The notes beneath the pieces were generated by a model. That model saw only the letters and a list, made by a program, of their open reading frames with translations, was not told the DNA's origin and did not search any database. From contig OZ231126.1 in NCBI GenBank assembly GCA_965153355.1, positions 109,058,001 through 109,122,000 of the forward strand: 64,000 bases of DNA, read 5' to 3'. Below, in pieces: positions 1-11,573 of this stretch; position 1 is the stretch's first letter, and each line of letters starts with the position of its first letter. Both the position numbers and the translations under genes were made by a program. The stretch comes from Flaccisagitta enflata. Taxonomy: Eukaryota > Chaetognatha > Sagittoidea > Aphragmophora.

Positions 1-1032
1 CATTACGATTTTGGACTATGGGACCAAATTTGTTTACAACTGTTGCCAAATTTGATATCAATAAACAGTGTGCTGTGCTTGGTGGATTGTATGGAGCCTG
101 TCTTATCTCTTGTGAATCTAACAATAAATCAATCATAAAATATGAATCCAATTGATTTGCTTTGGGAGAAAGAGACAAAGGGTAGATTTGCCAGTTGGAG
201 TGCTCATTGCTGATTACGTTAGAGTTTTCTAGGCGATATATGTTTAGCCCAATACCCGAGTAAGCCAAAAGAGGTTTAAACGCGTTGCTCAGTTTTTTAG
301 GTATCGGCGACAGAGACCTTTCAAAGGCGGACACACGGCTTAAAGGTATGCCTTTACTGAAAAAAATCAATAAAAGGCTGGTAATCAATGTATTCAATTT
401 CAGATCTAATTTTAGACCTCGACTGACGCAATGACGGCCCGCATTTGTTGTGGCACGCCATGATTATGGCTGTTGGTAAACAGAGGTTGTCATATTCATA
501 GGTGTCCTTAGGAAGGTATCGTGCGGGATCATGGATTTGTGATCGAAATAAATGCTTCTGGGATTTATGGAATGGATGTAGCTTTGGTAATCCTGCTATG
601 TTGATATTGTTGACTTGATCTCGCTTAACATATCGAATGTCGTGGCAAATAATCCTAAAAAAAATTGTTTTTAAAAAATTACCATCTTTTAAACTCTCAC
701 ATGGGTAACAAGATTGAAGAAGAAAAAAATTTTTTCTCATACATTTTCAGATTTAGAAAAAAAAGAATACCTGGTAACACTCCAACCACTTTCATGCTTT
801 TCCATGCTAGCCACATCTCCTAGGAGATCGTCAAGAAACATAGAATAAATTGATTGAATAAATTCCAATTTTTCAGAAATGCCAAAACGGTGGGAAAGAA
901 ACCACGATTGGTTTCTATGGGTAGGGAGTGCAAAATGGTTGGAATGAAAAAAAAAAAGAAAAAAATCAGTTTAATGACCTGTCAAACAGCAAAAACACAC
1001 ACACACACACACGCACACACACACACACACAC

Positions 1033-1095
<63 letters not shown>

Positions 1096-1123
1096 GACAC
1101 ACACACACACACACACACCAGCT

Positions 1124-1181
<58 letters not shown>

Positions 1182-1555
1182 TAGGAACTCCAGCGACTCC
1201 AGCGACGACAAGTGATATCAGGTGATGAAACCTTTTCGTATTCAATCCAATACGACGCGAGGAACAGAATCCATCCATCATTGGATGGAATCAAAAGTCT
1301 TTTTAGGAATGTTATTCCAACCAAGTTTGTCAATGCGTCCAATTCGGATAACAAAGGATATCTGAACCCTTCATATTCTGGTGCTCTAGTTATTCTATAT
1401 TTAGAGGACTGTCCAAGAAACAGGTCGTCTAGGACCTGGGTCACAAAATTAATGTCATTGAACGTAAGTCTTTGAAAGTCACTGCTGTTAAACACTTCAA
1501 AATCATCGCCTGACGAGTAATTGTCACTTTCATCGCCATTATTTGCGTTCACCAT
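1..1555 (-). CDS. polB: Polinton/Maverick protein-primed DNA polymerase B, N-terminal part (continues left of window)
   Basis: Four minus-strand exons join in compatible phase: 1555-1179, 914-771, 654-418 and 356 to beyond position 1. All three visible junctions are phase 2 with GT-AG borders. The segment order matches the region upstream of the exonuclease domain in Polinton PolB: an SGW motif (exon 2), the OTU-like DNLCLPTAIIMA motif (exon 3), then a segment ending in HCLLISNLATVV (exon 4), the equivalent of the HYCLIKNLSRL-type motif of the family. The exonuclease and polymerase motifs should lie left of the window. The start is the ATG at 1555; an in-frame ATG at 1624 is also possible. 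The first intron is mostly (GT)n and its donor is the first GT of that array. Family membership rests on recalled motifs, not an alignment. In life the enzyme would copy the element's linear DNA from a protein primer. Confidence 0.75.
980..1178. repeat. (CA)n microsatellite filling polB intron 1
   Basis: About 180 bp of CA/TG dinucleotides with a few interruptions. On the minus strand it begins exactly at the proposed exon 1 donor, so the splice donor is itself part of the repeat. Confidence 0.9.
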
Positions 1556-1779
1556 TTTTTTTCCGGTCTTTTTTTTGTCAAAGGAATCAAAGACAAAGGA
1601 ATCAAAGAGAAGTATTTCATTCAATTTTTGTGCATTTGTTTCAAAAGATCAGAAAAAAATTTTTTTTAAAAAGGAAAAAATGAAATTTGGTGTATGATAC
1701 AGAAAAAGGAAAAAAAAAAAGAAAATTGTCCACATTTCACGAATCCTTTTGATACAAGTATTGTTCATGTACTATCAAG

Positions 1780-2439
<660 letters not shown>

Positions 2440-2629
2440 CGGTCTTCCTTATCCAGTTTCACTTTTTCCTTTTCTGACTTTTCTTAGATACTGATGATGG
2501 GCTACGTGACAACATTTATTGATCCACTGTCGCCTGAGGAGTCGACGCCATTGCTCTCGTCTGCCTAAATCTTTTTTTACTAATATCAGTTTTTGTCTCT
2601 ATCAGAATCTCCTGACAAATGATTGTTGC

Positions 2630-3290
2630 TTGTTCTTCTTCTTCTAGTTCTTCTTCTTCTGCTTCTTCTTCTTCTATTCTTCTTCTTCTTCTTCTTCTTC
2701 TGTTATTCTCTCTCCATCCGCTTTCTTTCTTTTCACCGCTTTTATTTTCGTGCAATTTCGTGTTTGCTTGTTTGTTCGCTGTCGCCGCCGCGTCATCGCC
2801 GCCGCCGCGTCGTCGCCGTCATTGGTGACGCTTTTCCTCATCATCATTGGTTGGATGACACCATTGCCGCCATTTTCGACGACTTCCCCCTTCATCTTTT
2901 CATCATCATCTTGCTCCTCCATCTCACCACATCATCTTTGTCGTCATCATGATCATCATGATCATCTTAATCACCATCATCACCACTACTGTCATCATCA
3001 TCATCATCATCATCGTCCGCTATCATCACTTATTTTTGTTGTCTTCCTCATTCCTCACCTTCGACTGGTCTGTTTCCTTCCTCATCATCATCATCATCAT
3101 CGTCATCACCACCTTCGGCGACCTCATATAGTTGTCATCTTCATCTTCATTTTTGTCTCGCCGTTTCCCTCGTCATTGCCGTCGCCTTCGCCGCCGCTAT
3201 CCTTGTCGCCGCCCACCTTCACTTGTTGTTGCTGCTGTTGTTGTCGCTGTTGTCGGCGTTGTCCGTCAGACGCCGCGAGATGAAGATGAT
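2630..3290. repeat. Low-complexity TTC/ATC/GCC trinucleotide tract
   Basis: Consecutive degenerate trinucleotide arrays: TTC to about 2704, GCC-rich near 2780-2825, ATC/ATG near 2840-3110 and GTT/GCT near 3222-3260. No reading frame here has non-repetitive protein sequence of useful length. Confidence 0.8.
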
Positions 3291-3389
3291 GGCACAGTTT
3301 ATTTGTGATTTTTCCTTTCTGCTTGTGCCTTTCGCTGGACTCTTTCGACATTTTCCTTTCTTCTCGACCATGTAGAATTATGAACGCAT

Positions 3390-3480
3390 TCACATTTTTC
3401 TAATCTTTTTTTTTCTGCATGAAATACTTCTAGCTTTCGTCGCCATCTTAAAGGGGATTTTTGGCTTTTTTTGCACAGCG

Positions 3481-3528
<48 letters not shown>

Positions 3529-4262
3529 ACATCATCGTGATTATCGTGATCATCATCATCATCATCATCATCCTCGGAGGACTCAAGAACTCGTCGACGA
3601 CGTGACTTAGGAGGACTTTTTTTTTCAGAGGGAGACACGCCTCCTGCACCTCTCAGCGTGACTGATGACGACGATAATCTTTGCACAGGATCCTCGTCCT
3701 CGTCCGGTCCAAAAAGCTCGTCTAGTGTCTCATCCACCTCTTGCTGATGCGACAAATTTTTGCTTTTGCCTTTCTTGGACATTGAGGGCAATCCTCGAAT
3801 TCTCTTCCCCTTTTTGTCCGTCCGTTCATCTTCTTGATCCTCGACAGTGATAACTGTCTCTTCCTCGTCCGACGAGATAGCGCCTTGGACAAATTCGTCC
3901 TTAGTGACAGCTGTCATCACACGAGCGCAAAAACTCAAAACGCCATTGACGTTTGCCACGTTGTTTGAGCCGCCAGGAACGGGTTCATCACCTTCCAACA
4001 CTCTCGCGGTTTCTGAACATTTTTCGACGATGCCTTGTACCGCCTTTAGAGCGTGGTCCATCTCAAGTTTCTTGAGAGTTTCCTTGTTGAAACTCGTTTG
4101 GAAACTAGTGAGAGAGGCTAAAGGTTCCGAGTACCAGAGACTGAGGGTTATAAAGCGAGGTAAGCAGCGGGAGTGATGAGCATCTCTTAGCGTTTTAGTA
4201 TCAAAACGAGTTTGACACAAGATACAAATGCTAAGGAGATGCTCATCGATAATTTTCAGCAA
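3390..4262 (-). CDS. Unrecognised acidic protein with N-terminal zinc-finger-like motif (element gene)
   Basis: Uninterrupted 290-residue frame. Near the N-terminus (about residues 12-32) a C-x2-C-x12-H-x3-C arrangement (CILC...HHSRC) resembles a single C2HC/C2H2 zinc finger. The middle is non-repetitive and helical in character. The C-terminal half alternates basic patches (KSRRRRV) with serine/acid stretches and a long poly-Asp tract encoded by the (ATC)n array at about 3478-3570. It reads the same way as polB and the 413-residue gene to its right, suggesting a minus-strand block of element genes. The mix of zinc finger, acidic tail and basic clusters would suit a nucleic-acid-binding or nuclear protein, but that is inference. 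No family is recognised. Confidence 0.6.
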
Positions 4263-4520
4263 AGGACTGTTTCCTTCGAATGTATCCTTAAAACTTTTAT
4301 GAAGAGCGTAATGGATTGATTCCTTATGATGGAGTATCTTAACATGGTCCTCTATTTGTATTTTATTTCTTTTTTTTTTTTGTTTTTTTTTTTTTTTAAA
4401 AAGAGGACAAACAAGGGTTGCAGGTGAATATCATTTTTTGGGAGTGGGGGACACGGGGGGAGGATGGAAAGAATAAGGGTTCAAGGGAAAAAGAAAAAAG
4501 AAATTCAAATACAAGAGAGT

Positions 4521-4522
<2 letters not shown>

Positions 4523-4599
<77 letters not shown>

Positions 4600-4601
4600 A
4601 C

Positions 4602-4650
<49 letters not shown>
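4523..4650. repeat. (CA)n-(GA)n microsatellite
   Basis: About 75 bp of CA followed by about 45 bp of GA, between the two minus-strand element genes. Confidence 0.95.
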
Positions 4651-4652
<2 letters not shown>

Positions 4653-4713
4653 CATAAACAAACCCATCCTTCGGCAAAGAAAAAAAACAAAAAAAACAAA
4701 AAACAATTCAGTA

Positions 4714-5955
4714 CTAGTTACCTAGATGCTCCAAACAACAGGCGGCGGCGTGCCTAATTCTCTCTTCCTTTGGACAGAAAGAACAGAACAACATCAAAGA
4801 ATGATTGACAAAGGAGGCAATCTTCTTTGGATCTACGTTCAAATGAACGCTGTGCTCATGGTCTCGCGCCTCCCTTTCTGAGCTGATTGGGATCATCCTG
4901 TAAATGTTGAACGAGCTTTTTCTGCTGTCAATCAACCTTCTCTGTGGCGAGCAAGTTTGCTTCTGCTCATCATCATCGGAAGATGGTGAATTTCCATGTT
5001 TCATGTCGTCAGCTGCAACGCTTGAACATTTGAAACAGGAAAAGTAGTAAGTGAAGTCTTGGTCAGTGGTGGTTAGATCTATCGGGTTGGTGGCTTGTTC
5101 AATTGTCTTTTGAGCCTTGATAAAATTTTTGGGAGAAAAAGCAATCTGCTTTACGTCCGATCTTTTGGTGTAATCGCTCAAACTCAATGTTTTAGTTTGA
5201 CCGCTGTCTTCTGTTTGAAGAAGGGTTTTCGCTACGAACAGACAGTTGGTTTGTATGGCCTTAAGAACCCTCACCCCATTTTCGCCGGCTAATTGGAGGA
5301 TCTGGGCGTCCGTTGGGTGGTCAATGTCGAAAGGGGTAGATTCAACGCTCTGTACGAATGCTCTAATGTTGTCGTAAAAATTTTCACGAATCCTGTCATT
5401 GTACAAACTGTCCGTCCGTTTAAGATGCAAAACGAAAAATTCTGGTATCAAGTCAAACTTGTGGAATCTCTTGTTTCTGTTTGCTGGTAGGTTGATTTCG
5501 TGAGCCAGAGCTCGATAGATTTCATCATCTGGCAATGCAAGAGCCTTGATGATATGACTGTTTATAAATTGGTTGCGAAACTCTTTGACTGTAACATTTT
5601 GATCGTAGTTTCTAGTGTTCTTGTCAATTTCTCGAGGTGACAGACCCCATGCGGCTAAGCTTTCCCTCAAAACTTCTACCAATAAACGGGATTGGTCGGT
5701 GGTTTGATTCTCTATTCCACAAGCCTGCGCGACTTTATACTGCATGATAGATTTCGCGAACAAGGCATTGTCAGCAGATGTCCGAGTCTGGTCGGGCATG
5801 TTTGGATCGTTGTTGGCCATTTGGTCTATTTTTAACAAACTAGTTTTAAATGTTATGTCGTGTAGTTGAGTGTCGTAAAGTTGTCCGTATTGGACAAAGT
5901 ACGATTGTGTCAAATGTGGTTTTAGATATTTTAGGACCAAACGATTTTCATTCAT
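4714..5955 (-). CDS. Unrecognised 413-residue protein with C-terminal Cys/His cluster (element gene)
   Basis: The longest intact single-exon frame in the left part of the window. Residues 1 to about 300 are mixed, non-repetitive and probably helical. A CxxC (SCFKCSS) lies near residue 314. A terminal cluster at about 391-409 (CSFC, then H-x3-CC and a final His) looks like a second metal-binding site. The start is ambiguous between the first Met and the in-frame MANNDPN about 45 residues in. It is convergent with nothing and follows the 3390-4262 gene on the same strand. It sits between polB and the capsid module of the same element, so a virion or replication role is possible. I do not recognise the family, and the metal-binding reading is inferred from residue spacing only. 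Confidence 0.65.
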   Translation of the reverse strand: MNENRLVLKYLKPHLTQSYFVQYGQLYDTQLHDITFKTSLLKIDQMANNDPNMPDQTRTSADNALFAKSIMQYKVAQACGIENQTTDQSRLLVEVLRESLAAWGLSPREIDKNTRNYDQNVTVKEFRNQFINSHIIKALALPDDEIYRALAHEINLPANRNKRFHKFDLIPEFFVLHLKRTDSLYNDRIRENFYDNIRAFVQSVESTPFDIDHPTDAQILQLAGENGVRVLKAIQTNCLFVAKTLLQTEDSGQTKTLSLSDYTKRSDVKQIAFSPKNFIKAQKTIEQATNPIDLTTTDQDFTYYFSCFKCSSVAADDMKHGNSPSSDDDEQKQTCSPQRRLIDSRKSSFNIYRMIPISSEREARDHEHSVHLNVDPKKIASFVNHSLMLFCSFCPKEERIRHAAACCLEHLGN

Positions 5956-5960
5956 TCTAT

Positions 5961-6235
5961 ATTTGTTATTGTTGTTATTGTTGTTGTGTTGTTGTTGTTG
6001 CTGTTGCTGCTGTTGTTGCTGTTGTTGCTGCTGTTGGGTTGTTGTTGTTGCTGTTGTTGTTGTTGGGCGTTGTCATGCATATCGTTGTTGTCATGCTGCT
6101 GCTGTTGTTGTCGCTGTTGTTGTTGCTGTTGTTGTTGCTGTTGTTGTCTCTGTCTTTGTCGTTGTTCAAGTCTTTGTTGCTGTTGCTGTTGTTACTGTTG
6201 TTGTTGTTGTTGCCGTTAGTTGTTGCTGCTGGTGT
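5961..6235. repeat. (GTT/GCT)n trinucleotide array
   Basis: Degenerate GTT/GCT triplets ending just upstream of the 413-residue gene's first Met on the opposite strand. The frames translate as poly-Leu, poly-Val/Cys or poly-Asn/Gln and are not credible genes. Confidence 0.9.
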
Positions 6236-6420
6236 TTTGTTGTATTATTTGAATTTATTGAAAGGGTGTTTAGTAAATGAAAGTTAGTATGTGACAGCAT
6301 TGAAAATAATATAAAGGAGGAAAAAATAAAATAAAAAAAAAACCAACAAAAACCCCACCCCAAAAAAAAAGAGAGAAAATGGATTTTTTTTAATTATTAT
6401 TATCATTATTATTGTCATTT

Positions 6421-6504
<84 letters not shown>
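6421..6504. repeat. (GA)n microsatellite
   Basis: About 80 bp of uninterrupted GA. Confidence 0.97.
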
Positions 6505-6505
<1 letters not shown>

Positions 6506-6703
6506 AAATAAAAAAAAAAAAAACAAAAAAAGTTTTACTCACCGACGCTATTATGATGGCTGCGGCGGTAACCGCTGCGCAGCCAGTGCTGTTGCTGTGG
6601 GAGTTACTGGGCCGTTGCTGTTGTTGTTGCTGCTGCTGGTGATGATATAGGAGGAATAGGAGACCGTAGACCGTAATAATCGAAAAGCGGAGTGTTTTTC
6701 ACG

Positions 6704-7225
6704 TCATCGCTGGTTGTTGCTGCTGTTGACGCAAACTGTTGATTTCCATGGATGTTTGACAAGTGAGATTGAAGACGTGATGTTGCTGTTGTTGTTGTTG
6801 TTGTTGTTGTTGACGTTGTTGTGACGGGGGTTGGATAATCCAGGTTTCCATCCAAATGTTCGTGATTGCAAGGCGTTGGCTCCATATGCGACTGTTGATT
6901 GAGGTAAAGGAGGAAGAGGAGGAGGGGGAGGAGGAGGAGGAGGAGGAGGAGGAGGAGGAACAGGAGGCGCAGGAGGATGATGATGATAATGATAATGAGG
7001 AGGAGGATAGGAGAAATTGGACGGATAAAGAGACTGTTGCGGTAGTTGTTGAATTTCTGGCGGAGCGTAAACCAAAAAAATTGAGCTTCCCGGGGGCAGT
7101 CCGTTGCCGATTATGAATTGCGATAAAAAATAGCCGGGATAGTAGGCGTAAGGATACGTTTGAGTCGGGTGAAAATACTGTTGTTGTTGTTGTTGTTGTT
7201 GTTGTTGCTGCTGTTGCTGATACAA
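6704..7225 (-). CDS. Gln/Pro/Tyr-rich low-complexity protein fragment (element gene, exon structure unclear)
   Basis: The minus strand reads poly-Gln, then a tract rich in Tyr, Pro and Phe (YFHPTQTYPYAYYPGYF), a poly-Pro run and a poly-Asn run, ending at a stop near 6704. An overlapping frame (6604-6885, ending in a PLFDYYGLRSPIPPISS segment) also looks partly coding. A splice or indel inside the repeats is therefore likely, and I cannot choose between them. Prion-like composition of this kind is common in disordered scaffold or virion-associated proteins, but no function can be assigned. Confidence 0.35.
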   Translation of the reverse strand: MYQQQQQQQQQQQQQQYFHPTQTYPYAYYPGYFLSQFIIGNGLPPGSSIFLVYAPPEIQQLPQQSLYPSNFSYPPPHYHYHHHPPAPPVPPPPPPPPPPPPPPLPPLPQSTVAYGANALQSRTFGWKPGLSNPRHNNVNNNNNNNNSNITSSISLVKHPWKSTVCVNSSNNQR

Positions 7226-7420
7226 AGTGCTGCCTGTTGCTGTTGTTGCTGTTGCTGTTGCTTTTGCTTGATACCGAGATAAGACTAAATTGTTGTTGTT
7301 GTTGTTGTTGTTGTTTGTGTAATTGTTGTAATAGTTATTACCGCAGTTGCTGTTGTTGTTGTAGTTGTTGTTGTTGTAATTGTTGTTGTTGCTGTTGTTG
7401 CTGATGAATTTCTAATTGAT
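7170..7420. repeat. (GTT/GCT)n arrays encoding poly-Gln on the minus strand
   Basis: Two or three blocks of GTT/GCT triplets separated by short unique sequence. They obscure the exon structure of the Gln/Pro-rich gene. Confidence 0.85.
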
Positions 7421-7490
7421 TGTATTGTCCTGTGTAAAATATACTCTTCAGTCATCGATTTTTGTTGTTTTTTTCGTTCTTGTGATTGAG

Positions 7491-7751
7491 TCATGGTTTC
7501 CAGTTTTTATTCTTTTCCCAAAGTTCGTTTAAGGTCGGCAATGTATTTCCATCAGTCATGAGCAGACCACCTTGATTTACAAAGTCGCGATACCAGGAAA
7601 CCTGTGTTGCCACCGGACGAGGTGGCATATTTAAGTTTTTCAAGTTATTTTTATGAGGTTTAAGATAGACCTCGTTGTATGTTTCCGGATGATAATGTTT
7701 TAATGAGTAAAAATAGGTAATATCTTTCTTTTCGTACACTGCGCACAACAC
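7491..7751 (-). CDS. Small unrecognised exon or ORF upstream of the Gln/Pro-rich region
   Basis: An 86-residue minus-strand frame of ordinary composition (contains WYRDFVNQGGLLMTDG and ends in NKNWKP). Its TGA overlaps the ATG of the next frame (MTQSQERKKQQK) by the four bases ATGA at 7491-7494. Its 5' end sits beside a possible acceptor (GTGCGCAG near 7745), so it may be an internal exon and not a complete gene. Function unknown. Confidence 0.4.
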   Translation of the reverse strand: MLCAVYEKKDITYFYSLKHYHPETYNEVYLKPHKNNLKNLNMPPRPVATQVSWYRDFVNQGGLLMTDGNTLPTLNELWEKNKNWKP

Positions 7752-7997
7752 TAAATCGATAGTTATATCGGGGAAAAGGCGGTTACGCTAAAAAACGCCC
7801 ACTTACCTTTGCTGAGTTTTTGTATTTGGATATTTTTTTCTATACGCTTCATTTGATTCACCTATTAGTGGTGGAAAACATTTTGTAGATTAAAAAGAAA
7901 TAAAGTAGATTAGCCTTTATGACGGTCTTTCCTTATCTTTTTTTTTTTATCTATATATGCTGACAGATTCAAAAAAAAAAAAAGAAAAAAAGACAAG

Positions 7998-8399
7998 ATG
8001 GACGAAAATGAAAGAAAATCTTTAGCCCGAGAGGCCAAATCCTTGCGTTATTCTCTATCAAGATCGGACAGATTTTACTTGAAGGCTTTGCTAGGATATT
8101 GCCGAGTGAAACAAATGGCATTGGATGAAGTATTAAAAACAAAAAAGGACGCTTGTTATTTTGTGGAGCAAATTTTGTTTCCTAAGAAAAAAGGAACGAG
8201 CGGTGGGATAATAAAAACTGCGGACGAAAATGGAACCAAAAAACAAAAGAGCAACTTTGGAGAAAAAGAGGAAGAAGAAGATGAAGAAGAAGAAGAAGAA
8301 GAAGACGAAGAAGAAGAAGAAGAAGAAGAAGAAGAAGAAGAAGAAGAATTTGATTTGACAAAAATGGTGATTAAAGATGACGTGAGCCCAAGATTTTAA
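7998..8399 (+). CDS. Small Lys/Glu-rich protein of unknown function (element gene)
   Basis: A 133-residue frame. The first 70 residues are non-repetitive and probably helical (MDENERKSLAREAKSLRYSL onward). A basic linker follows, then a Glu tract encoded by (GAA)n at about 8265-8348, and a short unique tail ending in VSPRF. The ATG follows an A-rich leader and a CTATATATG sequence about 45 bases upstream that could be a TATA element. It is the first plus-strand gene after the minus-strand block, which makes 7,760-7,990 a candidate divergent promoter region. Family not recognised. Confidence 0.55.
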   Translation: MDENERKSLAREAKSLRYSLSRSDRFYLKALLGYCRVKQMALDEVLKTKKDACYFVEQILFPKKKGTSGGIIKTADENGTKKQKSNFGEKEEEEDEEEEEEEDEEEEEEEEEEEEEEFDLTKMVIKDDVSPRF

Positions 8400-8579
8400 T
8401 TCACACGCTTTTAACCAAAGAGCTATTTGCTGAAAAGAATCGGATTGTTTTGTGATTTTCAGGAACAAAGATTCTTTTCTCGGTTATATGAAATTTAACT
8501 ATAGGAGCTGGTATTATTATGGCAACAACCCATTTTACACGAGCTGCCACATTAAAATGTGTATGTATATTGAACGTAT

Positions 8580-8613
8580 AATGATGATGATGACATGATG
8601 ATGATGATGATAC

Positions 8614-8644
<31 letters not shown>

Positions 8645-8778
8645 ACGCGATGATGATGATGGAGGACGATGATGATGATGATGATATGATGATGATGATG
8701 ATGATTGCATGATGATGATGATGTTTTTATTGACAGAGATGGGACATGATGATGATGATGATGATGATTGCAAGGACA

Positions 8779-8850
<72 letters not shown>

Positions 8851-8946
8851 GTATGATAATGATGATGATTGTATGATGATTGCGTGATGATTGCATGATG
8901 ATAATGATTGCATGATGATGATGTTGATGATGATGATGATGATTGC

Positions 8947-9000
<54 letters not shown>

Positions 9001-9061
9001 ATGCATGATGATTGCATGATGATGATGATTCAGATTGATGATGATGATACGATGATGATAG

Positions 9062-9105
<44 letters not shown>

Positions 9106-9220
9106 GCATGATGATGATGATTGCATGATGATTGGATAATGATGATGATGATGATGATGATTGATGATGATGATTGATGATGATGACTGCATGATGATTG
9201 GATGATGATTGGATGATTGA

Positions 9221-9256
<36 letters not shown>

Positions 9257-9262
9257 ATGACA
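8580..9262. repeat. (GAT)n array, ~680 bp, with TGCATGAT interruptions
   Basis: Nearly continuous GAT/ATG triplets broken at intervals by GATTGCATGAT or GATTGGATGAT. Frames across it are poly-His, poly-Ile, poly-Ser, poly-Met or poly-Asp and are rejected as genes. Confidence 0.95.
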
Positions 9263-9990
9263 ATGATTGAGAGTCGAGCGTGATTCGATGAATTTACACG
9301 TTTCTTTTCTTTCATGTTTTAACAAAATCTATCATTATTATTCTTGGATAAGAACGACGACCGACGACGGAGGGAAGGCCTTTAGCTTTATTTCTATGCG
9401 CGTATTGATGGAAAAAAAGTGATACCGTCAGTTTTTATACACTCTCAGAAATAATTATTATTATTTTTTTCTTATTTCGTCCTTCTTCTTGCGCGGGTTA
9501 TGAAGCTATTATTGGGGGTCGTAATCTTCCTCGTGCCCTCTGCGTGTTAGAAAATCTTCCCTCCTCCCCCTTTCCTTCTCTGTCGTCGGTTGTTACTCCT
9601 TCCTTTCTTCTAGTAATGATAACGCTGGTTACTTTCCGTTAATTCTTTTTTCCGTTAGCAGAAGAAAGAAGGAGAGAGAAACAGAGAAAAAAAAGTTTTC
9701 TGAGGGCAAGGAGACCTGAGGGCAAGGAGACCTCAGTTTAAGATCCCGCCTCCTCTGCCTACGTGTAAAGAAAATCGTGATGATGCTTTCTTCTTATTGG
9801 TTCTTTTACGAGATTAGAGAAGGGGGGTATCCCCTCTCACCAACCCCGTGTTTCAGCAGCGGCGGAGCGGTGATGGTATCCATGACGATATATATATACA
9901 TAAGTATGACGCTCATTAGTTATGAGTACCAGTCAGCTCTCAAAGCGGTTGAATTCAATTTTCACTTTTTCTTCCTAATTTTTTTTTCAA
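9263..9990. other. No gene recognised
   Basis: Unremarkable sequence. The only structure seen is an 18-bp tandem duplication (CTGAGGGCAAGGAGACCT) at about 9,699-9,734 and a short TA run near 9,890. Confidence 0.6.
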
Positions 9991-10009
9991 CAGGCCCTGG
10001 GCCAGGTCA

Positions 10010-10236
10010 GGTCTCAGGTTTCAGGTCTCAGGTCTCAGGTCTCAGGTCTCAGGTCTCAGGTCTCAAGTCACAGGTTTAAGACTTTAGGTCTTAGGCCTTA
10101 GGCCTTAGGCCTTAGGCCTTAGGCCTTAAGCCTTAGGACCTTGAGGTCTTAGGCCTTAGGCCTTAGGCCTTAGGCCTTAGGCCTTAAGCCTTAGGACCTT
10201 GAGGTCTTAGGCCTTAGGCCTTAGGCCTTAGGCCTT
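10010..10236. repeat. Heptamer tandem arrays: GGTCTCA then TTAGGCC
   Basis: First about nine 7-bp units of the type CAGGTCT, then three blocks of about five TTAGGCC units each. The blocks are separated by a repeated spacer reading AGCCTTAGGACCTTGAGGTC, giving a higher-order repeat of about 62 bp. Confidence 0.9.
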
Positions 10237-10271
10237 CGGCTTTGGGCCTGGGACCTTAAATTACCGCGCCG

Positions 10272-10811
10272 ATGCCGGAACTCGGCGACGCTGGACGGCG
10301 TTTCCGGGAAAAACTCCGGAAAAGGGAAAGGAAAAAAAAAAAAAACCTGGAAATTTTTGCGGCCTGTTTGCCCCTCAATTCACCCACCATTCCACATCGT
10401 CAAACATCTCTACTACAACGTACCACTGCAAAAGGAAGACGGAAAAAGAAACACGGTTCTGGAACCAACAATACGGGAAATCGTCGGAGAAAACGATCCA
10501 AATGATGTTCCCATCGAATTACGACAGGAAGCGACGTGGAAGTCATTTTCCCCGGCCGATATTCAATATTCCGCCGGCTTTTCAGACGTGCGTCTCAACG
10601 GATTTCTGGCACGTGTCCAATGGAAAAACTCTTGATACAGACGTCCGGCGTGGGAACGAACTTGTCATGATCCGTACGCGCCATTTGGAGCTTGTCAACA
10701 CATGCGCAACACAACGCCAGAGGAGGAGGAACCTCGAAAATGGTTGGAAGAGCATCAGGAAACCAGATTCAAGTGGGCATGTAAGAAACCTCTTTTACCA
10801 CTCCCTCCATT

Positions 10812-10865
<54 letters not shown>

Positions 10866-10884
10866 TCTTTGTCTTTGCTTCTGT

Positions 10885-10916
<32 letters not shown>

Positions 10917-10991
10917 CTGTTGCTGTAGTTGCTGTTGTGGTTGTGGTTGTATTGTATTGTTGCTTCGGTTTTTGCTAAGCGTTGTTGCTGT

Positions 10992-11026
<35 letters not shown>

Positions 11027-11516
11027 TTGCTGTTATTGCTGTTGGTTCAACATATCGCGTTTTCCCCTTCCTTAAACTTTTTGCTTCCCCCCCCCCTTAT
11101 CAGGATGTCTCGAGCAAAGGTTCAGTCACACCAATTCACTGAACTTTTTCTGCTGCCCAATGCAACCCGCTACGGTTTTCGACGGGCAGGAAGATCTACA
11201 TCGGTTCAATGGACTCCACTCAAGACATGAGTGTCCAAGGAACAAAGATGTGAAAACCGTCGTTTCCAATGTTGATTTGAACGCAAAGTCTCCGACAGGA
11301 CACAGCTTCACTCACGCCTTTGTACTTCGCAGCACCTGCAGCACCGACAAAAAAAAGAAGATCAAATTGGGACTCAGGCCGAGAAGATTATAGGAGACAA
11401 GCCACAAGGATTCGACTTCATCAACCAAACGCGCATTGCGGATGGAAAATTGTCAAAAGTTTCAACATGGAATTTAGGAGTCATCCAGGCAAGTTTTTTT
11501 TTTTTTATCATCCCGT

Positions 11517-11573
<57 letters not shown>

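Noticed and set aside
971-1281. Cys-Val repeat frames on the minus strand
   Set aside because: They read through the (GT)n array, which is better explained as polB intron 1.
3124-3393. Gln/Gly-rich minus-strand frame
   Set aside because: Mostly trinucleotide repeat. A link to the 3390-4262 gene could not be shown.
4714-5955. Assignment to a herpesvirus or nimavirus family
   Set aside because: Considered because of the large intact frame in repeat-rich invertebrate DNA, but no motif supports it and the neighbours are Polinton genes.
8401-9325. His-rich frames suggesting a metal-binding protein
   Set aside because: Pure (GAT)n translation.
10080-10236. Interstitial telomere
   Set aside because: The unit is the heptamer TTAGGCC in short blocks with spacers, not a standard animal telomere repeat.
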